A stretch of DNA of 64,000 bases, taken from Rhodamnia argentea. Lineage: Eukaryota > Streptophyta > Magnoliopsida > Myrtales > Myrtaceae. The notes below the pieces were generated by a model, which worked only from the letters and a program-made list of their open reading frames with translations, did no database searches and was not told the DNA's origin. Of the stretch, positions 25,322 through 35,309 are shown in pieces. The translations under genes were made by a program, and so were the position numbers. The stretch covers positions 14,163,095 to 14,227,094 of the forward strand of contig NC_063160.1 of assembly GCF_020921035.1 (NCBI RefSeq). The letters are read 5' to 3'. The stretch's first letter is position 1, and every line of letters starts with the position of its first letter.

Positions 25322-26867
25322 GAATTCAGAGCCGCGAGGCCGCGAAGCACAGAGAGAGAGCGCGCGGGGTTTCGTGGGGGAGGCGGGCGGGGCGTAAGAT
25401 ATTCTGCGGAATTTGTCAGTCGGAGGGGAGATGGAGAAGAAGAGAGTCGAAGGGTGGGGACGACGGGTCTTTTCGGACACGACAGTTTCCGGTTAGAGAG
25501 AGAGAGAGAGAGAGAGGGAGGGGGGTTCAAAGTCAATTTGAGCAGCGGAAGTGCTGTCTGTCGTTTTCTCATTTGCGAGAAACGAGAGCAGGTGGGAAAT
25601 TGTTCGCCCCAAAAACGACGACGTGCCGAGGAATGGGCCCACGTCATTACTTATACCGAGTGACGTGGTGTTCGTGTTTTTTTTGTGTGTGTGTGTGTGG
25701 CTATTTTTTTAGTTTCGTAGCTCCCTCGTGCCCGTGCCCATATGCTCTTTCGAGAAACGGTCGAGCTCTCTAGTTTAAGGTTACCCGATCTGAAAATCCG
25801 ATATCTCCACTCTCTATATATCATCACTTGCTCGTATTCTCATTATTTTTAAAACGCGCCGTGCTAATTCAAAAGCCTCGTCAAATATCTCGTCATATAA
25901 TATTCGAGACACGTCTAAAAGTCTAAGAATTTTTCGGACACAGCTTTATAAAATTGTGGCCATGCATATACTAGGTCAAGCTGAGAATTGGACATCAATT
26001 TTCCTCCTCCAACTAGTCCGAGGAGACGCCATGAATGATTGACCAATTTGCCATAGCGCAATTTCCGGAAGAAACATGGAAAAGGCCTCGCGGTTTTTAA
26101 TGCTTGATCGAACATTTAAAGTCAAAAAGGACGAGAAAAGTTAAAAAGCAGATGTGCGGCGGGGGGGATTCACTTTCTCAAAATTAAAAGAGCATGCTTT
26201 ATGGAAGGGGAAAATCGTAATCCGTGTGGCATTACTCGCAGAGCGTTCTACTTTTACTTGCTATATCAAGAGGTAATTAGACATTCGAAGGGAAAATTTA
26301 TCATGCTGATGTGCAGGTACGGTTTATTTTTACTCGATGATTTTAATTTTTCGGCAAGCATCTCGAATTCGAAAGCCGATATATGTCTAAGGATGCCAAG
26401 TGGCAGGGGCTAATTAGGGTTTTCGAGATTTATCGTGATAGTGTATTTGCCCAATTTAGGTTCTTATGGTAAGTACTAAGTTCGTTCATCAATTGGGAAA
26501 ATTGAAGAAGACTCGAGTCGAGTCGAGTCGAGTCAACAGGCTAAATATCCGCCCAACGTAACGTGCGGGTTAAGTCACCGAGGAAGCTTCCTAGAACGAG
26601 ACCTAGTAATTAATTGCACGAAATTGACTAAATCGGATGCTTACCATTCAAAGAGGCGAAATGCGTGACTAGGGTCGAAAGGGGCTTCAATTCTCCGTCA
26701 TTAAATCAAATCAAGGGGACTTAGTGAGCAGACTCTTCTAATTAACCTAATTTAACTTCTCCACGCGTCGTGACGTACCAAAATCGATGGGAAAATTGGT
26801 TTGCATGACGAATTTTGGGCGTATGCTTTTGCTAGAGTATTGTGCTAGTAGCATCTTTTTGTACTTG

Positions 26868-27442
26868 GGGTGCGTTTGGGAACCACTTTGCAAAGGGGTT
26901 TTGGACCTCTAAAATTCCTTGGGGAATAATTCGGGCGTTTGGAAAAAAAATAATTTGTGACCATCTTGGGGACCGCCTTGGATTTTTCAACATTTTCAAA
27001 AGGGCACTTCTCAGGATTGATCATTTTTTTTCCCCCAAAACTAACATCACCTATATTTTCATTTTCCGATTTTTCCCTAATAAGAATTATTCATCTTCTC
27101 CGAGTCGTGGACGTGGTTCGCCGGAGAAGCTCCGTCGAATGATCTACAAGATGGGCGCCGGTTGTCGCAGAATCACCTCCTAATTGGAAATGCCAGAATT
27201 CTTACAAATGATCTGCGAGACCATGGAAGCCTCACTGCGAGTCACCTGAGGTTGGAGGGAGAGAGAGAGCAAAAGTCCTTTACACTCATGATTTTTCCAA
27301 ACACTATTTAACGCAAAGTTGCTTCCCCATGCATTCTTTAATTACGCTTCACCAAATATTTACATTACGAGAAACCCCTTTAGCCTAAAATTCTTTGCAT
27401 TTCACCCAAAAACTTCTTGTAAAAGCCCAACCAAATGCAGTC
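26868..27442. mobile_element. Candidate Harbinger/Tourist-like MITE, 575 bp
   Basis: The left end reads GGGTGCGTTTGG and the right end, on the other strand, GACTGCATTTGG. Flanking triplets are TTG and TTA, so the TSD is imperfect. Internal open frames are short and not transposase-like. The assignment is tentative. Confidence 0.45.
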
Positions 27443-28204
27443 TTAATTTTGGTTTTTTCTCTACAATGTATTTTCACCACTCATATACATGTCTATCTGC
27501 CATTGTTTTACCAGAATAAACCAAGTCGATTTATTGTCCGGATTGGTAGGAGACTAATCGTGTGGGTATGTGTTATATGTCTTTTTATCAAGTTGTGGTT
27601 GCCAAAATGCAATTGTTTTAAGGAAAAATTCCAAATAAAGGTCTAAAGTACTATCATTTTCTCAAATAAATGTTTGAAGTAGACCTTGTTTCAAATAAGC
27701 ATGCAAAGCGTCCTCGTTATTTCAAAGAATGGCCTGGCGAAGGGTATTTTCGACATTTACATTTTTTTTGATTTCCCCATTTTTCTTTTCTATTTTCCTT
27801 ATTTTATTTATTTATCTTCCTTCTCGCTGGTGGCCGATCTCAAGTGATGGTTGGCCACCAGCGAGCATTGGGCGAGGCCGCCTTCACCAAATCTCACGAG
27901 GCAACCCCTTGCCCTGCCCAAGCGATGTCGCCCTCGACGCATGCACTTGCGAGGAACACTCTTGAATTGGAACGGATGATCTCCACTCTTGGATGCCATG
28001 CTTGCCCCATAACTGGAATTGGACATGAACTTCTTAATGGAAATCAATGAAGCGTGTAGGGGAAGTAAAAAGCTTACAAGACACGATTGGGACGTTTATC
28101 ATAAACAAAGACAAGTACTAAAAATAGAAAACCTACTCTAATTTGGATTTGAGTTTCAAACTTAGTCAAAATCCAACCCTAATGAGTTGGGCATAAATCA
28201 CATG

Positions 28205-28396
28205 TCCAATGCGGCGTTGGACGAGTTGGTTGAGCTTCTTGGGCTTTATAAAGTTAAACCGATGAGGTCACAAGTTCGACTCCCAACAATTACGTCTTGG
28301 GGCATTTACCTGGTGGCATTGGCAAACCTCCACCACTCCGAGGAATAGTTCATTACACGTGGAAAACCTCAGTTATAAAAATAAAATAAAAAAACT
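28205..28396 (+). mobile_element. Candidate tRNA-derived SINE
   Basis: A box A-like stretch (GAGTTGGTTGAGC, about 28218) is followed by a good box B (AAGTTCGACTCCC, about 28269). The sequence ends in an A-rich tail of AAATAAAATAAAA type near 28380-28396. This order is typical of plant tRNA-derived SINEs. No cloverleaf is complete enough to call a tRNA gene. Confidence 0.4.
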
Positions 28397-28578
28397 TTAC
28401 AAGGCTACGATCTCACAATTTCCGGTTTGTCCAGCTTACATGCATCTCCATATATTTACAAAAGAAAAAGAAGCCGAAAACGAAAAAAAGAAAAATTCTC
28501 ATGAGTTGTCCAAAACGATAATGATAAATAAATAAAAAAAGAAAATGGGGCTAGAGCCATGGTAGCTACGTTGGAGTC

Positions 28579-29105
28579 TCAAACCGGAGAGGCCGAGGGA
28601 AAATTGAATTTGTCGGAGAGCTTGGTGGGCGGGAATGGCGAGAGAAGCTCCATCTGGCGGATGAACCGGACGTCGTGAACCAGCGGATTATCAGTTCTTG
28701 TGGGCGGCGACCCCACGCCACACGGTGGGGAACACCCGGCGCCCGGGCTTTCATCCTCGTCACCCGTCTGGATAACGAGGCCAACCTTGTCTCCAACCGG
28801 GTCCGCCGTCGCACTTCTTGCGTCGCCATTCTGCTGGCTGCAGGCGGAAAAACAAGAATCGTAACAGGAAAGAATTGGAAGTGAGCGGTTGAATCAACCC
28901 CCTTTTGAAGTTTTCACAGCCTAGAGGACAATGCAAGGGTGCCGAACCAGTGTTTGCTGCATCTAAGGGACTTGAGGAGGTCCGGCGTCGCCGACCGGAG
29001 CCGTCGGGGCTTCGGACAGATCGGCCGCTTCATGTTCTCGAGCTCACGAGTTCTCATCTCCACAGTGGGATCGACCAGACCAACCTCCAACGCTAAATGG
29101 TGCAT
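28579..29105 (-). CDS. Small plant protein of unknown function
   Basis: Two exons on the minus strand, 29105-28948 and 28837-28579, with a 110-bp GT-AG intron, give 138 aa. I could not assign a named family. The N-terminal part has a basic proline patch, [12 protein letters not shown] (about 25-36), and SLRCSKHCQQNG spans the splice join. The middle is acidic ([11 protein letters not shown]). The C terminus has [16 protein letters not shown] and [16 protein letters not shown] before the stop. These motifs resemble short uncharacterised proteins I have seen in plants, and the splice join creates a sensible Cys codon, which supports a real gene. There is no signal peptide or membrane segment. 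The start could be the ATG used or a later Met in the same exon ([12 protein letters not shown]). Confidence 0.72.
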
Positions 29106-30324
29106 TGTTGTCTCGAAATCGAATCCAGAACTGAATTTGTGTTAGGAGTTGTGGGTATGGGGCTGATTAGAACTTCTCCTATTTATTGATATCAATCACA
29201 TGTTACAAACACCTGAGAGAGAGAGAGAGAGATTATGGTGAAGCCACATTGGACGTTAGACCCAGTTCAAGTGAAGAAGATAGCCAGTCTGCTTGGCTAC
29301 GAGTTAACATAGGGATTGGTCTTTTTCACTTTTGACCCAGTTGAAACATGAGATCCTACGAATTCTCTCCGCCTCGTGTTGGCCTACTTTCAATTTGGTC
29401 CTAGCAAATTCTCATGCTCATAAGGTGACACGAGAGTAAATTTGAAGGAAGTTCAGGTGAACAAAAACGTGCTCAATCTTCCCTGCTCTTGAAAGAGGGT
29501 TAAAAAAAAAAAGTTAAAAAACTTTCCACATAGAAGAAACGTAATCTAAAGGAGACCATTTTGAAAGCAGAAGAATGTTCAATTCTCGTGACTTGAGAAA
29601 GTGTTTATGGTTATCTTCGGGAGTAACTTTAGAGCCGGACCTCTTCTATTTAAGGAGACACATCTTCTTCTTCACCGCAGATTGATGAGAGCCGTCAGCG
29701 CTCGAAACCTTTGTGTGGCACGAAAATTGCAAATTCAATGGCGATCTTATTTCATCACCATCCATACCTGTACTTCTCATATTGCGAGATAAGAACCGTC
29801 TGCGACGTGCAAATTGTAGAGCGTCTGTATATCATTACCATTCATAGTAAACCATTCATCAGTTATCTCAATCATTGAAGGAAAGTAAAACCATGAATTC
29901 CTTGTCTCCTTTCATGAAGACAAATGGTCCATTCCTGACAAACTAGTCTTCGATCGAACATCCGGAGATGGTTTACCTTGAGAACTAGAAGTCGCAAAAA
30001 TTGTACCACCATGCAGTTAAGTATACAATATTCCTACCCATTACTTGCCACAGAAGACCCACTTCAAGGGATAAAAGAACCAGACAGATAGATCACTCCC
30101 ACCAAATCATAACAGGCATTACAGACAATTTGGTAAACCAAACGAGTCACAACATACGCACCTTTATACCAGGGAGGGACAAACCTACATGAGATCAACA
30201 AGATATGTATAGACACAAGTAAAACCGGGGACCAAGCAATGCAGCAAAAACGGCAAGTTAGAAATTGCGAATAGGGAGCGTGCAAATAAGTTAATGAGCT
30301 AATGAACAGCATTGGAGAACGGCC
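29106..30324. other. Spacer between the small gene and OSCA4.1
   Basis: No gene is supported. A short (GA)n run lies at about 29215-29232. Both neighbours are on the minus strand, so this spacer holds the promoter of the small gene and the 3' end of OSCA4.1. Confidence 0.5.
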
Positions 30325-32742
30325 TTATCTATAATAAGTATCCCAATCAAATTTGGGACATGAGAACACCTCGTAATCGATAGGCCCATCTATGACACTG
30401 TCAATAGATTGTATGCCTTCCAACAGGGCTGGCTGAAAATTATCGCCATCGGACGGCAACAACTTATACACTACTAACATTCCAAGCGTAAATATGGCTT
30501 GCAGCTTTGTGGAGTCTCCTTGGACTGAAAAGTACAAGAGCATTGCAAGGAGAAAGAGATCGACACAAAGTCGCATGATGCTCAACACGGAGTCCATTAA
30601 CCTCCCGTCGTTGCCAGCAGGAAACCCCCGAACTCTATAAACAAATAGAAAGTTGTACTTGTCAACCACATATCTGTACCCGAAATAGATCGCACCGACA
30701 GGGACCACGAGAGGAGCGAATGAGGAATATATCATGGTCAGGGCAAATATCGTCAAATTAAATGCATAATACTGAGCAAAGTCGAACGTCTGCTTTGGCA
30801 CCGGTGAGGCTCCATTGGTCGGATATTCAGTAAGATCCTGGCCGGGTAGGTCGACAGCACTGAATCTAGGGGTGTCATAAACAGTTTCAGAGACGAGGGG
30901 TCTCCGAAGACTATTTGTTTCCTGCTGTTCGAGGGGACGATCCTCACTTTGCTCAGGAACCAGCTGAAGCATGTCATTCTTCCGAAGCTTCTGAATCTTC
31001 TTCTTTATCCAAGGGATAGGAGCCAACAAATCGTAAGATATTCCCAAGAATGTGCTGGCGATAAGAAATGCTAGAGAGGATAGGCATGATCTTGATAAAA
31101 AAGATGCGCTAAGGTACTGCTCAATCCTCTTACAGTCTTCTCCGTCCAGATAGCACCTGCCCATGCGAAGGAGAGCACTTTCTAGTGACGATTCCACCAG
31201 ACCCCTCAAGAGGATGAGATTAACAAGGAAGAAGCACACCATCTTCAGAAGGGCTGCTTTCTGCTCTCCAGACATGGTGAGATGCCTCTCAAACTTGGAG
31301 AGATGAGAAAGCACAGATGGTATAATTATGTACATACTCACAAAGATGATGACATTCGGCAAGAACTGAAAAACAACTGAAGCAAGCCAGCTCGAGCTCT
31401 GCACCCAGGCCAACCATGACTGAGCATTATCCATGGCTTCCGCATTGATGATTCGCCCAGCACTGTTTATGGCACTGATGACAGCTAGAGGGGAACTGAA
31501 GAACACTAACATCAAGAGCAAGCACGTATTCACAAGTACCCTCCGCAGTCTCAGAGAGAACTTTGTCAACCCCAAGTGATTCCAATATATGTCCGTAGCC
31601 AACGGTGCTCGCTCAACTTTCCACTGGTTCCTCTGCAGGCGCAACTCCATGACTGAAAAGAACTTCCCAATTCTCCTCTTCTTCTCGCTTCTGAAATCCT
31701 GAACAGCCTTATTTGCTGTGTACACATCCTTAAACATCACAAATGCAACACCAGCACCGGGTGCACGCCCTTCTTTATAAGCTGCAAGGTCAGTCTCCAG
31801 TTCAGCTCTCAATTCCTGCAACCTTCTCAACTTATCCTCATCCGTGTAACCTAATCTATCAGCCACCTGATCCCAACCATGCTTTACGTGCTTCCACATC
31901 CAAACAGCCCTAACCCTCACTCCCTCCCAAAAATCACCCCCATGTTCCAAATCTTCACCATCTCCAGGTAAAAGCCTTGAGTCCATCCTCGCAACCAACC
32001 AAGAAATCTCATCCCTTACTCTAACCAGTTCCAAGGCCAAATCATCCAATGCAGACAAATCCATAGGTAATATTAACTTATAAAGCTTCCCCGGATACTT
32101 GTGCTGAAAATATTCCTGCAATTCTTGGCTATCAACCCCCAGGGTCTTTGGCAAACCTTGCACCATAACGGTAAATATAGCACTCGAACTCGTGCCCGGA
32201 TAACTCGGGTTCCCATTTCCATCCCTAAATCTAGTAACCCTCAATCTTCCCTCAATTGCATTAATACCGAAATGCACCAAAACGACAACAATGACCACAA
32301 AGAAGAAGTGCACCCAAAGCAATCCCGAACCTTTCGTGATGTGGCTGATCGTCATCTTTGAGAACTGATCATTCAACACCGCGTCTCCGCAGTAGAGATT
32401 AATCGGCAAAAGTACAAAGACCGACAGGATGGCGATTAATAGCAGAAGGCTGCAGCTCCCGCCTTCGATGATCAGGAACTGCGCGGCGTCAGCCCCGCAG
32501 TGCCGCGCAATCTCGCGGCCCGTGGCGTGCCACACCGCGAGGAGCTTCGTGGCGAGCGCCGCAGGGCCGGGCATGCGGCGGTGGTCGCTGCGGAGCTTGA
32601 GGAAGAGGAAGATGAACACGCAGCAGAATGCGCCGATGGCGGAGATATTGAGCAGGTACTGGATGCTTCCGTACCACGCGTCCGCCCCCTCGCCGTCGCC
32701 GGAGGCGGATGGAGACGGTGGAGGGGCCAGCATATCGGCCAT
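30325..32742 (-). CDS. OSCA4.1: OSCA4.1 / CSC1-like mechanosensitive or hyperosmolality-gated Ca2+ channel
   Basis: A single uninterrupted minus-strand reading frame of 805 aa. The frame stays open 12 codons further upstream, but only from a GTG; the first ATG ([10 protein letters not shown]) is at 32742 and a second at 32733. Order: a Pro-rich N terminus; three N-terminal membrane segments (about 24-50, 90-117, 137-158; RSN1_TM type); a cytosolic domain to about residue 385 with [17 protein letters not shown] and a predicted helical stretch; then the 7-TM pore domain, with [55 protein letters not shown] and [18 protein letters not shown]-like blocks. Arabidopsis At4g35870 (OSCA4.1, also GFS10) is likewise intron-poor and of similar length. 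The channel probably sits in an endomembrane or plasma membrane. GFS10 has been linked to vacuolar protein sorting, so ion conduction here is a family inference. Confidence 0.96.
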   Translation of the reverse strand: MADMLAPPPSPSASGDGEGADAWYGSIQYLLNISAIGAFCCVFIFLFLKLRSDHRRMPGPAALATKLLAVWHATGREIARHCGADAAQFLIIEGGSCSLLLLIAILSVFVLLPINLYCGDAVLNDQFSKMTISHITKGSGLLWVHFFFVVIVVVLVHFGINAIEGRLRVTRFRDGNGNPSYPGTSSSAIFTVMVQGLPKTLGVDSQELQEYFQHKYPGKLYKLILPMDLSALDDLALELVRVRDEISWLVARMDSRLLPGDGEDLEHGGDFWEGVRVRAVWMWKHVKHGWDQVADRLGYTDEDKLRRLQELRAELETDLAAYKEGRAPGAGVAFVMFKDVYTANKAVQDFRSEKKRRIGKFFSVMELRLQRNQWKVERAPLATDIYWNHLGLTKFSLRLRRVLVNTCLLLMLVFFSSPLAVISAINSAGRIINAEAMDNAQSWLAWVQSSSWLASVVFQFLPNVIIFVSMYIIIPSVLSHLSKFERHLTMSGEQKAALLKMVCFFLVNLILLRGLVESSLESALLRMGRCYLDGEDCKRIEQYLSASFLSRSCLSSLAFLIASTFLGISYDLLAPIPWIKKKIQKLRKNDMLQLVPEQSEDRPLEQQETNSLRRPLVSETVYDTPRFSAVDLPGQDLTEYPTNGASPVPKQTFDFAQYYAFNLTIFALTMIYSSFAPLVVPVGAIYFGYRYVVDKYNFLFVYRVRGFPAGNDGRLMDSVLSIMRLCVDLFLLAMLLYFSVQGDSTKLQAIFTLGMLVVYKLLPSDGDNFQPALLEGIQSIDSVIDGPIDYEVFSCPKFDWDTYYR

Positions 32743-33231
32743 CGGGGGCGTCGCCAATGGGAGGAGAGGTGGGCCCACCGAGTCTTGGGCGAATTAGGGC
32801 TTGGAGGGGAAGGCGAGTCCGGCAAATCTAGGGCTTTCGCGGTACGAACAGAGATGGTGAAGTCCTCGATTCATGTGATGGGTTGGGAGAGTTGGATATT
32901 GAGGAATTTTAGGGCTTTTGGAGTGGAAATTGAAGGAGAAGATGGAGACGCTGAGAAGTGAATAGGAGGAGAGCTCGTGTGCTGGTGTTGGCCCCGTGCG
33001 ACAAGGAAGACGACCGAGAAGAGGGAACCCCCAGGGAAGATTCGCATAATTACGTGTTCGCTACGGAGTTCAAAGAAAATTTTCATTTACGCCCCCCGGC
33101 CTCGACGCATTGTTTGTTGCTATCTTCTCGCGGGAAGGTTCGGATAATTACGCTTTGGAGACGGAGTTTAAGGAAAGTTTTCATTTACACCCCTAGACTC
33201 GACGCGTTCTTGTCATCGTCGTCGTCTTGGG
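32743..33231. promoter_or_regulatory. OSCA4.1 upstream region
   Basis: This GC-richer segment directly precedes the OSCA4.1 start and probably holds its 5' leader and promoter. TTCGCATAATTACG and TTCGGATAATTACG, each followed by a CGGAGTTTAAGG/CGGAGTTCAAAG-like stretch and TTTTCATTTAC, recur near 33039 and 33138. This is a ~98-bp local duplication. Confidence 0.4.
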
Positions 33232-33960
33232 TAGGGACGAGTATGGTTTCAAGGTAGAACCGAGAACCAAACCTATGATTCCAGTCCGGTTCCAGGTTCT
33301 AGTGAAATAGGGTCCGATTCCCGATTCCGTATTTTGAGGAACCGCTTCCGATTCCCTATTCTCTATGGAACCGGAATTGGAACAAGAAGCGGAACCGGAA
33401 TCGGCGTTTTGTATATGTGTCATAGAAATTAGGAATGTGATCTTGAAACCACTCGAACTTTTTTAACAAACTAAACTGAAGAGGGAGCGAAGTGCTCTGA
33501 AGTTGGTGGAGGAAAAGAAAGGCCAAGCTAAACGCGAAACAAGTTTATAAGAACAAGCTAAAAAAATTGAAAACTTGAGCTTGAGAAAATTTCAAAAAGG
33601 TATTGTACATGTGACATGCTAGTATATTGCAAATACTTTGAATTCTCTAAGTCTCATGTTTTATAATTCACAATCTTGCACTTTGGTAATGTACTGGCTT
33701 TTTTTTATCAACTGCTAATCCCTCTCTTTGATTAAAAATGATTATGTAGATGTTGGAGCTACTTTTCTTAAGTGTTTTTAGTAAAATTACGGGTTCCCGG
33801 GTACCCTGGAATCATACCCTATAACTTGTGATAGGGTAGGTTTCAGGTTCTAGGGTGCATAGGGTAGGTTGTAGGCTCCAAAAAATGAGGAACTTATACT
33901 AGCGGGTAGGTTCCAAGTTCTAGGTGGAACCTATCCGGAACTTGAAACCGTTCACCCCTA
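33232..33960. mobile_element. hAT-like MITE, 729 bp
   Basis: It starts TAGGGACGAG and ends TTCACCCCTA, so the ends are inverted TAGGG(G) repeats. Flanks are GTCTTGGG (33224-33231) and GTCTCGGG (33961-33968), an 8-bp TSD with one difference. Internal DNA is a degenerate array of GGTTCTAGGTTCC-type motifs in both orientations. No transposase frame is visible. Confidence 0.75.
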
Positions 33961-34638
33961 GTCTCGGGCATAATGTAATCGGGGCTAATTCCTTGGAAAA
34001 GGACCGACTTCTGACCTGGACTTTTTTGTCTCGTAAAAAATTCACCAACTGTGATTCGAGTATCAAATCTGGCCCTACTTAATTGGGAACCGTTAATTGT
34101 CTAACGTGGCAATTTCACGTCATCAATAAATCCATGTAGCTTGCTAATATGGATTTAAGGCACTATTCACAAACTTTTTAGCACTGAATTCGAAATTGTT
34201 CATCCGCTTCACCTTGATCACGGCTTGAAGGACGATGGTTAAGTTGTTCGTCGCCTCCTTCATTTCACGGTTTCACTGGAATCCAAAGATGTGTATTACC
34301 ACCCATGGAGAGATGCCATGGACGAGATTCGTCAAGTTCATAACTAGAGCCTTTTTTATAACGAGCCCAACCTCCCTGAAGTTTCAAAACAGTTGTCCTT
34401 CAACCCGTGACCAAGTTGAAGCGGATAAATAACTTCAGATTCCTTATTAAGAAGATGATGAATAGTATCTTAAATCCACGTCGGTAAGCCATGTGGATAT
34501 ATTGATGACGTAGAATTGTCATGTTGCATAACTAATAGTTTCAATGGAGGAGACTCAAGTTAAAGTTAGATGATTTTTTGTAGAACAAAAAAAAGTTGGG
34601 GCTAAAATAATCATTGGGCCTCAAATCCCCATCCCCAC
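33961..34638. other. Spacer between two MITEs
   Basis: No gene or repeat of the named families is seen here; open frames are short and have no recognisable domains. Confidence 0.4.
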
Positions 34639-35309
34639 AAGAAAAGTGTCAAAAAAGTCATAAACCTATTGTATTAATACTAATTCAGTCATAAATCTTT
34701 TTTTGATGCCAATTTAGTCCTAAACCTTTTATATTGATGCCAATTAAGTCCTAAACCTTTTATTAGTGTCAATTCGGTCCTAAACCTTTTACAATAGTGC
34801 CAATTTAGTCCTAAAAATTTTACATTTTTGCCAATTGAGTCAATTCGGCCAATTTTGATTGGAAATCACTGGTATGGACGTCAATTATCCTACGTGGCAC
34901 AGTTGGCGCTAACGTGGATATTTTTTTAATATTTTTTTGATATTTTAAATAATTTTTAAAAATAATTTTGAAAAAAACAAAAAAAAATGCTTAAAATATT
35001 ATTTAAAATATTAAAATAATATTAAAAAATATCCAAGTTAGCGTTAGCCGTACCATGGAGGACAATCGATATCCACGTCAGCGATTTTCGGTCAAAATTG
35101 ACCGGATTAACTCAATTGGTATACATATAAAAGATTTAGGACTAAATTGGCAACAATACAAAAGGTTTATGACTAAATTAACACCAATAAAAGGTTTAGG
35201 ACTTAATTGGCACAAATACAAAAGGTTTAAGACTAAATTGGCATCAAAAAAAGGTTTAGGACTGAATTGGTACTAATACAATAGGTTTAAGACTTTTTTG
35301 ACACTTCTC
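34639..35309. mobile_element. Mutator-like MITE with long TIRs, 671 bp
   Basis: The left arm (AAGAAAAGTGTCAAAAAAGTC) and right arm (GACTTTTTTGACACTTCTC) are inverted over most of their ~280-bp length. Each arm is itself a tandem array of a ~37-bp unit with a CCAATTTAGTCCTAAACC core. Perfect 12-bp flanks CCCCATCCCCAC lie at 34627-34638 and 35310-35321; part may be chance, but a 9-bp TSD is usual for Mutator-like elements. The AT-rich centre (34917-35035) is itself an inverted repeat, so the whole element can fold back. Confidence 0.85.

Larger units (their letters stand above)
25322..28578. other. Spacer upstream of the aspartyl protease, repeat-rich
   Basis: The first ~400 bp are GC-rich with a (GA)n run at 25498-25517 and should hold the protease promoter and leader. 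Beyond this come a short GAGTC tandem repeat (26514-26535), a Harbinger-like MITE candidate (26868-27442), an unclassified repeat with CAAATAAA-type motifs (about 27625-27960) and a SINE candidate (28205-28396). No gene is supported. Confidence 0.5.

Noticed and set aside
32743-32778. Longer OSCA4.1 start 12 codons upstream
   Set aside because: The codon there is GTG, not ATG; the first ATG at 32742 is used.
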